In this document: one piece after another, positions 13,736-20,139 of the stretch
Layout: each line of letters opens with the position of its first letter
Position numbering within the stretch: position 1 is the stretch's first letter
Virus record (IMG/VR): IMGVR_UViG_3300042504_002783
Coordinates: 1-23,112 of that record
Strand: one strand, 5' to 3'
DNA length: 23,112 nt
Source: a virus
Translations under genes and position numbers: made by a program
Notes under the pieces: generated by a model
Database searches by the model: none
Seen by the model: the letters and a program-made list of their open reading frames with translations, nothing else
What the model was told of the DNA's origin: nothing

Positions 13736-14245
13736 ATGAATATTATTACTACAGATTTAAAAAATCTATATAAAAGTATGATAGATGAATTATTACGCGC
13801 TAATTCATTATCTTTACCATGTAAATTAATTTATGATTCTTCTGTTTTTACAGAATGCACTAATTGCGAAATTGATCCTATCTCTCACAAGTCAAGTAAT
13901 GTATATAAGAGTGGAGGCCCTCTAGCCTTTGCTAATGGTCAAATATGCCCCTACTGCCGAGGTTTAGGTGGTATTTATACAAACTCTTCTGAAATTTTAG
14001 ATATGCTAGTATTATTTGATTATAAGTATTGGTTAAATTTTAATAGCAAAATACATAGTCCTGATGGGTTAGTTCAGACTATCTGTAAGACTGTAGATTT
14101 TCCTAAAATTTCTAAGTGCAATAAAATTATTATAGATACTAATATTGTAAATTATACTGAAAGTTTATTTCAAAGGAATAGTGAGCCACAACCCGCTGGA
14201 TTTGGCGAAAGTTCTTATATTTTTACTTTTTGGAAAAAAATATGA
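13736..14245 (+). CDS. putative neck/head-closure protein with zinc-ribbon-like motif, 169 aa
   Basis: AGGA lies upstream of the ATG. The protein has a helical N-terminus, then C41-x2-C44 (CTNC), an SNVYKSGGPLAFANGQ stretch, and C71-x2-C74 (CPYCRGLGG). Together these form a plausible four-cysteine zinc site. The layout CxxC, GGPxxFxxG, CPxCxGxG is one that I associate with small virion proteins near the neck genes of marine T4-like and related phages. The remainder is beta-rich. It ends in an ATGA overlap with the next gene, so production of the two proteins is probably coupled. A role in closing or connecting the head is inferred from position. Confidence 0.5.
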   Translation: MNIITTDLKNLYKSMIDELLRANSLSLPCKLIYDSSVFTECTNCEIDPISHKSSNVYKSGGPLAFANGQICPYCRGLGGIYTNSSEILDMLVLFDYKYWLNFNSKIHSPDGLVQTICKTVDFPKISKCNKIIIDTNIVNYTESLFQRNSEPQPAGFGESSYIFTFWKKI

Positions 14246-14883
14246 GTAATTTAAGTTTACAGTTTAAACTATTGGATAATCAAAAAGAAATATCTAAAAA
14301 AATACTAGAGGCTTTATTGCCATTAGCACAAGAATATTTTGAACGCGTTACTGATAATCTATCAAATAATATTGCTGATATTATTATTTCATATATTAAA
14401 AATGAACCAGAATATGAATCTTTACTCAACGGAACACTAAAATATGAATTTGGTATTCCTGATGCTGGTCCAAGAATAGAATTTATTTTGAGTCATATAA
14501 AATCATCAGGTGTTACTAAAATTCAAAATCCTATAATTAGAGGTAATAGAATTGTTGCTTCATATCAAGTACAATTAATCAAATCAGATTTTGAAAATCT
14601 TTTAGCAGTAGGCTCATCATCATTTACGACAGAAAAAGGACAACAATTAGATTGGCTGAGATGGTTATTAATAGAGGGAGATACTATTATTATTACAGGA
14701 TACGAATTTGAATTTGGTCCTAATATCGGATCAAGAACAGGTATGGGCATCATGAAGATGGGTAATTCTTGGAGAGTTCCACCAGAATTTGCTGGTAACG
14801 TAAACAATAACTGGATTACAAGAGGCATCAACTCTGCTGTGCCTGAGATAGATCAATATCTCATGAAAGCGATGGAGGTATAA
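14242..14883 (+). CDS. putative neck/tail-completion structural protein, 213 aa
   Basis: The ATG at 14242 forms an ATGA overlap with the previous stop and has GGA upstream; a TTG in frame at 14230 is less likely. The N-terminal 60 residues are helical. Residues about 75-213 carry a conserved-looking set of blocks: YEFGIPDAGPRIEFIL, FTTEKGQQLDWLRWLLIEGD, YEFEFGPNIGSRTGMGIM and WRVPPEFAGNVNNNWITRGI. I recall the last three from minor virion proteins of cyanophages and other tailed phages, encoded between head and tail genes, in a place comparable to HK97 gp10. The exact function is not assigned. No catalytic site is apparent. Confidence 0.55.
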   Translation: MSNLSLQFKLLDNQKEISKKILEALLPLAQEYFERVTDNLSNNIADIIISYIKNEPEYESLLNGTLKYEFGIPDAGPRIEFILSHIKSSGVTKIQNPIIRGNRIVASYQVQLIKSDFENLLAVGSSSFTTEKGQQLDWLRWLLIEGDTIIITGYEFEFGPNIGSRTGMGIMKMGNSWRVPPEFAGNVNNNWITRGINSAVPEIDQYLMKAMEV

Positions 14884-14884
14884 T

Positions 14885-15850
14885 ATGACATATGATCCAA
14901 AATTTATGGGTGTTAATAGTTTAGGCCAAACATTAATTATTAATGAATTAGAAAATAATCTTAAATCTTTTTTAGATTGGGGATTTTTAAATGCTGGTGG
15001 ATTTACTAATATTGAAAAACCAACAGTAAATATTGATAATTTTAATTTACATATCTTAAAACCCACACAAGATAAGTCTCGGACCAATAATACTGTTTGG
15101 CAAACACCAAGAAAAGATTGGATATATGAATCAGGAGTAAATTATAGTGGAGTTTATCCTATTAACATTAGTGGAGTATATGTAAATAACACATTTTATC
15201 CCGCACCTACAGGTAGTGGATCTATAACATATAAATTAAATTATCCAGAAGGTAAGGTTATATTCAATTCTGCTATTCCTTCAGGATCTTTAGTTGAAAT
15301 GGAATATAGTTATAGAAATATTCAAGTTTATAAAATGGAAGAATTTCCTTATTGGAAAGAAATACAACAAAAAAGCTTGGAAAATAAAACAGGCTTTGCA
15401 TTATCTGACAAAGGAGATTTTAGTATAGGTTCTGAACATAGAGTTCAATTACCAGCAGTAATTATAGAAACTATAGCTTCATCAAACTCTAGACCATTTA
15501 GATTAGGCGATAAATCTTTGATTATAGACCAAGATATATTATTACATATTTTATCAGATAATAGTCATGACAAAAATAATATTGTTGATATTTTACGTCT
15601 TCAAGAAGATAGGGTCATATGGCTTTATAAAACTGATAATGTTGTCAAAAGCGGAGTATATCCATTAAAATACGACGGATCTAAAAATATAAATGGCCAA
15701 AATTATAATTTATTAGTTAATAATGATGATTATAAATGGATTAGATGTCAATTTATGAAAGTTAATATATCTGATATTATGTTTACTAATATAAGAATGT
15801 ATGGTGCTGTTGTAAGATTAACTAATCAAATTATTTTCACTGCTTTTTAG
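14885..15850 (+). CDS. virion structural protein, neck/tail-terminator region, 321 aa
   Basis: A strong GGAGG lies 6 nt before the ATG, which is 1 nt after the preceding stop. The protein begins with a helix (NSLGQTLIINELENNLKSFL) and FLDWGFLNAGGFTNIEKP, then strand-rich sequence with Ig-like or barrel character (WIYESGVNYSGVYPINISG, LNYPEGKVIFNS, GSLVEMEYSYRNIQVY). The second half (residues 190-321) is mixed alpha/beta and ends in short strands. Similar proteins are found next to the neck genes in large phages and are usually listed only as virion proteins. Its place before the tail tube genes suggests a tail terminator or connector. The family is not identified. Confidence 0.5.
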   Translation: MTYDPKFMGVNSLGQTLIINELENNLKSFLDWGFLNAGGFTNIEKPTVNIDNFNLHILKPTQDKSRTNNTVWQTPRKDWIYESGVNYSGVYPINISGVYVNNTFYPAPTGSGSITYKLNYPEGKVIFNSAIPSGSLVEMEYSYRNIQVYKMEEFPYWKEIQQKSLENKTGFALSDKGDFSIGSEHRVQLPAVIIETIASSNSRPFRLGDKSLIIDQDILLHILSDNSHDKNNIVDILRLQEDRVIWLYKTDNVVKSGVYPLKYDGSKNINGQNYNLLVNNDDYKWIRCQFMKVNISDIMFTNIRMYGAVVRLTNQIIFTAF

Positions 15851-15918
15851 TTGGTGGGTGTATATTACATTAATTCTGTTAGAAAACCCATAAGTTACTA
15901 TAAAGATGGAGATTTAAA

Positions 15919-16830
15919 ATGCCAAATAATCGTGTTTTTTATGCTAGTCACGGCGTAGCAGTAGGCACACAGGCCGGATCCGCCACAACAGTACAAGGCG
16001 CTCAGAGCGTTGGTATAACAACAAATTTCAATCTAGAGCAAGCTTTCCAACTAGGTCAGCTAGCCATCTATGATAACATGATTACTGATCCTACAGTAGA
16101 AATTACCGTATCTAAAGTTCTAGACGGTGAATCTACAATTTATGAATTAGCTACTGGCGGTGGTAGTTTAGTTAGTACAGCAAATACTAAATCTAGAGTT
16201 GTTGTTGGTGTTGGTAGCGATACTTCTGAAGCACTAACTAGTACAGCAGCAGTTACATGCACAGGTATTTATATTAGTTCATTATCATATACATTTCCAG
16301 TAGATGGTAATTTCACAGAAGAAGTTACATTTATTGGCGATAATAAGAGTTTGAGTGGTAGTGTTAGTGCTCCTAGTGATTCTGGTAATATGGTTGCTCG
16401 TAGACAAAATCTACAAGTTAGTGGTTCAACCTTACCATCAGAAGTTTCTGGTAAAAATCTTAGTAGTATCACTATTAGTACCGATCTTGGTCGTGAAGCT
16501 ATCTATAAACTTGGCCAATACGCTCCTTATCATCGTTATGTAAACTTCCCCATTGAAATCACAACAGAAATTGCTGTTACAGCAACAACAACTGATGGTG
16601 TTGCTCTTGATATTACTGGTATTGACTGTGATCCAACAGGTCTACCACCAGAGCAATCTATTAGTATTGAAGTTTGTGCTGATTCTGGTAATGCCACTCA
16701 CACATTTAATCTTGGCAATAAGAATAGATTACAATCGGTTAACTATACTGGTGGTGATACTGGTGGCGGTAATGTTGAAATTACATATACTTATGTAACA
16801 TATAACGATCTTACTATCAGTACAACATAA
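15919..16830 (+). CDS. major tail tube-like protein, 303 aa
   Basis: GGAGA lies upstream of the ATG. The protein is glycine, serine, threonine and valine rich with many beta strands: VFYASHGVAVGTQAG, PTVEITVSKVLDGES, ISSLSYTFPVDGNFTEEVTF, LSSITISTDLGREAIYKLGQ and YVNFPIEITTEIAV. The FPVDGNFTEEVTFIG segment is typical of tube proteins, in which one strand face lines the tube. Codon use (GGT, GTT, ATT) resembles that of the capsid gene, so expression is probably high. The next gene encodes a paralogue. Position after the neck genes and before the chaperone-like and tape measure genes supports the tube assignment. Confidence 0.72.
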   Translation: MPNNRVFYASHGVAVGTQAGSATTVQGAQSVGITTNFNLEQAFQLGQLAIYDNMITDPTVEITVSKVLDGESTIYELATGGGSLVSTANTKSRVVVGVGSDTSEALTSTAAVTCTGIYISSLSYTFPVDGNFTEEVTFIGDNKSLSGSVSAPSDSGNMVARRQNLQVSGSTLPSEVSGKNLSSITISTDLGREAIYKLGQYAPYHRYVNFPIEITTEIAVTATTTDGVALDITGIDCDPTGLPPEQSISIEVCADSGNATHTFNLGNKNRLQSVNYTGGDTGGGNVEITYTYVTYNDLTISTT

Positions 16831-16831
16831 T

Positions 16832-16865
16832 TAATTATACTATATAAAATTATATAGTTAAATTA
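16832..16865. repeat. AT-rich inverted repeat between the two tail tube genes
   Basis: ACTATATAA (16839-16847) and TTATATAGT (16850-16858) are perfectly complementary. Outer arms TAATT (16832-16836) and AATTA (16861-16865) extend the structure across a small internal mismatch. No T-run follows, so it is not a clear terminator. It could be an RNA-processing or attenuation hairpin lowering expression of the second tube gene, or a protein site. Confidence 0.45.
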
Positions 16866-16887
16866 TACAAACTAAAAGGAAAAGTTT

Positions 16888-17826
16888 GTGTCAGGAACTA
16901 ATAAAAGAGTATTCAATGGCTGTTTGGGCATAGGAACTTGTACAGGAAGCCCGCTACCAGATATATTATCTGTTGACTATTCTTTATCCAGATCTATTAA
17001 TAATATCTATCAGCCACAAAATAGTAATCCTATAGCTACATATGGATTAAATCCTGATATAGAGATTAGATATACTAGTTATATGGTAAATGGATTTCCA
17101 CCATTGGCTAGTGAAGAAGGATTAAATAGTATTGTGGGTTTTAAATTATTAGTTGGACTAGATGATCCTAATACTTGGCCAGATATCAAAACAACCAATG
17201 TTCCACTAGATCATAAAGCTATTGGTGGATCATTAATGCTTTTAAATTCTATTACATATTCTTTAAGTGTGGATGGACCAGGAACAATACAAAGATCATA
17301 TAGAGGATATAGTAAACCCGCAGTTGATGCAGGGGCGTCTGTTCCTTTTAAAGTTCCTTCGCCAACATCGACAACATATTTAACTTTACGTAATAAATTT
17401 ACAGGAACTATTCCAGCAGAAATAGCATTAAATGCACTACAATCTATTACTATAACAAGAACTTTTAATAGACAACTTGTTAATGAATTTGCTACCAGAA
17501 AACCTTATGCATCATACATCAGTTTTCCTGTTGAAACATCATGTACTTTTGATTTATTATCTCAAGATCTAGATACGTATGAAATTTCAGCAATGGACAC
17601 TGCCTGTAAAAATCCTAAAACATATAAAACAGATATTAATATATCGCTATGTGAAGGTTCTCCCATTAGTATTCCTAAGTCATATTTAACAGGATTACAA
17701 TATAGTGGGGCAACAGCGGATTCTTCTGATAATCAGACCATATCAGCAACGTATACTAGTTATGAAACACCAGTAGGATTAGAACCGGTATATATTTTTC
17801 CAGACGAGGATCCTTGTGAACAATGA
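16888..17826 (+). CDS. second tail tube-like protein, paralogue of the preceding gene, 312 aa
   Basis: The start is GTG at 16888, with AAAAGGAAAAG upstream; no ATG competes. It shares the layout of the previous protein: VFNGCLGIGT at the N-terminus, ITYSLSVDGPGTIQRSYRGY in place of the SYTFPVDGNFTEEVTF segment, LQSITITRTFNRQLVNEF, YASYISFPVETSCTFDL, INISLCEGSPISIPKSYLTG and QTISATYTSYE at the end. Divergence is high, and its AT-rich codons lack the bias of the first copy, so it is probably made in smaller amounts. It may be a distal tail or tube-cap subunit or a minor tube protein. It overlaps the next gene by 11 nt. Confidence 0.6.
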   Translation: MSGTNKRVFNGCLGIGTCTGSPLPDILSVDYSLSRSINNIYQPQNSNPIATYGLNPDIEIRYTSYMVNGFPPLASEEGLNSIVGFKLLVGLDDPNTWPDIKTTNVPLDHKAIGGSLMLLNSITYSLSVDGPGTIQRSYRGYSKPAVDAGASVPFKVPSPTSTTYLTLRNKFTGTIPAEIALNALQSITITRTFNRQLVNEFATRKPYASYISFPVETSCTFDLLSQDLDTYEISAMDTACKNPKTYKTDINISLCEGSPISIPKSYLTGLQYSGATADSSDNQTISATYTSYETPVGLEPVYIFPDEDPCEQ

Positions 17827-18856
17827 AAAATTATTATATCGTATTTTATTAGGATATTATTATATATATGTAGATAATACAAAATATAAAATTGTATATC
17901 CTGATGCTCATATTAAGTATCAAGCAGAATATTTATATGATACTATTATTGAAGATAATAAATACGATAAAACATGGTTAACACAAAAAGAAATTGATCT
18001 TTATTTAGCTGTTAATAAAATTTGGCTACCAGCAGATAATGATAAGATTACAACACTAAATGAAATTATAGAAAATACTAAAATTGAATTGTATATAAAT
18101 TTTGTTAATGAAAATAAAAGAAAATCTATCAAAAAACAAATTCATCAGTTAAATTCAGATTTAGAATTACTATACCAGAAAAAAAATTCATTAAATTATT
18201 TAAGTATTATTGAACAGGCTATAACTATTAAAAACGAATTTTTAATTATGAATAGTATATATGATGATAAAGATAATTTAGTATTTGTGAATCCGTATCA
18301 AGATTCATATAATCATCAAGATCTACAGATATTTATTAAAGAAATTATTAATAACAGTATTAATGTTAATGATTTAAGATTATTAGCGAGATCAGACCTG
18401 TGGAAATCATATACATCAAGCATGAGTCTAGAAAAAAATTTTTTAGAAATAAATGATGACTACAGACATTTAATTAATATTAATAGAATGTACGAAAACG
18501 CTAAACAACATCCAGAAGCACCATCAGAACAAATTATTGATGATGATGATGCTCTCGATGGTTGGTTCATCTATCAGAATAGAAAAATTGAAAAAGAGAA
18601 AAAGAAAAATAATGTTCTGGATAAGGTTGGGGGTAATGTAAAGAACGCGGGAGAAATCTTCTATATATCTCATGATCCTAATGAGAGAAAAGAAATTTTA
18701 TCACTTAATAGCGTACAAGACAAAAAGAATTTAGAGGAAATGATTAAGATACATCAAGAAGGCAAAGAAGTACAGTGGAAAGATTTATCTTTCGTAAAAC
18801 AAAATATTCAAAGACAAGCTATGGAAAAGGTTAATGATAAATTCAAAAATAAATAA
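17816..18856 (+). CDS. uncharacterised protein between tail tube and tail assembly genes, 346 aa
   Basis: The start is GTG at 17816, with GAGGA 5 nt upstream, overlapping the previous gene; the first in-frame ATG lies deep inside. The protein is strongly AT-biased in codons and rich in N, K, I and Y. The first 60 residues are tyrosine-rich and strand-like (YRILLGYYYIYVDNTKYKIV), residues 60-140 are helical, and the centre has a DDDDALDGWFIYQNRKIEKE segment that recalls small domains in phage tail assembly proteins. The C-terminal 100 residues are charged helix. I do not recognise the family. Position suggests a tail assembly or virion role. Confidence 0.5.
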   Translation: MNNEKLLYRILLGYYYIYVDNTKYKIVYPDAHIKYQAEYLYDTIIEDNKYDKTWLTQKEIDLYLAVNKIWLPADNDKITTLNEIIENTKIELYINFVNENKRKSIKKQIHQLNSDLELLYQKKNSLNYLSIIEQAITIKNEFLIMNSIYDDKDNLVFVNPYQDSYNHQDLQIFIKEIINNSINVNDLRLLARSDLWKSYTSSMSLEKNFLEINDDYRHLININRMYENAKQHPEAPSEQIIDDDDALDGWFIYQNRKIEKEKKKNNVLDKVGGNVKNAGEIFYISHDPNERKEILSLNSVQDKKNLEEMIKIHQEGKEVQWKDLSFVKQNIQRQAMEKVNDKFKNK

Positions 18857-18870
18857 TAAAAGGAATCACT

Positions 18871-19185
18871 ATGAATAGACAGCATAAAAAAGGAATCATC
18901 AATCAAATTAGTAAAAGATTTCAAACAACAATGATAGGATCTTTAGCTAGATTTGAGGATGCTTTTGGTTATCTATGGGGACACAATTCTGATAAACCAT
19001 TAACAGATAAACAATTAGAATTTTTAGAATCTTGGGATTATGTTAGAACATCTATATTAAATCATGGTAATAACCAAATGAGAGAAGCTATTGATGAAAT
19101 TATAGACCATATTGAAAAAGAACAAGAACTTTACAGATATCACTTTCTTATTAATAAAAACAATCAAAGGAGCGAAGACCTATGA
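18871..19185 (+). CDS. small conserved-looking phage protein, tail assembly region, 104 aa
   Basis: AAAGGA lies 7 nt before the ATG. The protein is helical: MNRQHKKGIINQISKRF, then IGSLARFEDAFGYLWGH, then FLESWDYVRTSILNHGNNQM. The MNRQHKKGI opening and the (I/T)LN(H/N)GNNQ segment resemble short proteins that I recall from cyanophages and other large phages just before the tail chaperone and tape measure genes. It ends in an ATGA overlap with the next gene, a sign of coupled expression. It may be one of a pair of tail assembly chaperones, but no function is demonstrated by the sequence. Confidence 0.55.
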   Translation: MNRQHKKGIINQISKRFQTTMIGSLARFEDAFGYLWGHNSDKPLTDKQLEFLESWDYVRTSILNHGNNQMREAIDEIIDHIEKEQELYRYHFLINKNNQRSEDL

Positions 19186-20054
19186 ATATGGAAACATTTA
19201 CTTTTAATGTTGGCGGAAGAGAACAAGAGTTTAGTATCAAATCACCATCATTAGCCGATCAAAGAGAAGCCCAAAAGGTTTATAATCAGGCTTTTTCTGA
19301 TGCTGTTAAATCTGGCTGTATAGTAAGGGCCAGACTAGACGATCTATTAAAAGAACAAGGTCTATGGGATGATAATAAACAAATTAAATTTAATACTATA
19401 CAACAAGAGATTCTTGACTGTGAAAAATCATTGGCCAAAGGCGGTATTAGCCTAAAATCCGCCAAGGATATTGCTGTTAAAATGAAAAAACTAAGAGAAG
19501 ATCTTAGAGACTTAATATCAGTAAGAACTAATTTGGACAATCATACAGCAGAAGGACAGGCTGATAATGCTAGATTTAACTATCTTATATCAGCAGGCTT
19601 GGTGTATTCTTCTACTAAAGATAAGTATTTTAAAAATTATGAAGATTATTTGGCAAGAGCTTCTGAACCTATTGCAGTTAAAGCGGCTCAAATTTTGGCT
19701 AATATGCTATACGGACTAGATAGCGATTATGAAAAGAAATTGCCAGAAAATAAATTTTTGATCAAGTATAAATTTGTTGATGATAGATTACGACTAGTTA
19801 ATAAAGACGGTCATTTGGTTGATTCTGAGGGTAGATTAATAGACGAATTTGGTAGATTCATAAATGAAAAAGGCGAATATGTTGATAAGAATGGTAATTT
19901 AGTTGATGCTAACGGTGATTACGTTATAGACTTTAAACCCTTTATAGATGATGATGGCAACCCAATTATTGAAGAACAGGAAAAAAAGGAAGATGCTCCT
20001 AAACCCACAACAGAAACAGTTGCAGAAGTTACAGAAGCAAAACCTAATAGTTGA
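19182..20054 (+). CDS. putative tail assembly chaperone with heptapeptide repeats, 290 aa
   Basis: I chose ATG 19182 because AAGGAG lies 9 nt upstream; ATG 19188 is 15 nt away. Residues 1-62 begin with a small strand pair (FTFNVGGREQEFSIKSP) and a helix (QREAQKVYNQAFSDAVKSG) ending in LLKEQGLWDD. Residues 65-180 are helical. Residues 206-261 hold eight consecutive seven-residue units of the form (V/I)-(D/N)-x-x-G-x-(L/Y/F), and the C-terminus is acidic and proline-containing. Position directly before the tape measure gene is that of tail assembly chaperones, which hold the tape measure protein in solution while the tube polymerises. Expression may be limited by the terminator just downstream. 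A virion structural role is the alternative. Confidence 0.55.
   Translation: MNMETFTFNVGGREQEFSIKSPSLADQREAQKVYNQAFSDAVKSGCIVRARLDDLLKEQGLWDDNKQIKFNTIQQEILDCEKSLAKGGISLKSAKDIAVKMKKLREDLRDLISVRTNLDNHTAEGQADNARFNYLISAGLVYSSTKDKYFKNYEDYLARASEPIAVKAAQILANMLYGLDSDYEKKLPENKFLIKYKFVDDRLRLVNKDGHLVDSEGRLIDEFGRFINEKGEYVDKNGNLVDANGDYVIDFKPFIDDDGNPIIEEQEKKEDAPKPTTETVAEVTEAKPNS
19797..19964 (+). repeat. coding heptapeptide repeat, eight units (21-nt period)
   Basis: Residues 206-261 of the preceding protein divide into VNKDGHL, VDSEGRL, IDEFGRF, INEKGEY, VDKNGNL, VDANGDY, VIDFKPF and IDDDGNP. Six units have G at position 5; the seventh is degenerate and the eighth regains G. The DNA period is 21 nt, but the codons differ between units, so the repeat is kept at protein level and is not a recent duplication. 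Confidence 0.8.
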
Positions 20055-20091
20055 TAATATCTTATTTTTGTCTTTAACAGAATATATAACT

Positions 20092-20121
20092 AGCATCATG
20101 ATTAATTTCATGGTGCTTTTT
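20092..20121 (+). terminator. intrinsic terminator before the tape measure gene
   Basis: AGCATCATGA (20092-20101) pairs with TCATGGTGCT (20108-20117) with one G-T wobble over a 6-nt TTAATT loop, followed by five T residues and TAT. It lies 37 nt past the upstream stop and 18 nt before the tape measure ATG. It probably attenuates transcription into the tape measure gene, which is needed in few copies. Confidence 0.75.
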
Positions 20122-20139
20122 ATATTTATGGGATAAAAT

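Noticed and set aside
19982-19988. Slippery heptamer A AAA AAG in frame near the end of the chaperone-like gene, as in programmed -1 frameshifting of tail assembly genes
   Set aside because: The -1 frame reaches a stop after four codons, so no extended G-T-like fusion can form. The +1 frame runs on to 20136, but its product is not chaperone-like and it stops before the tape measure ATG. Slippage to a slightly shorter product cannot be excluded.
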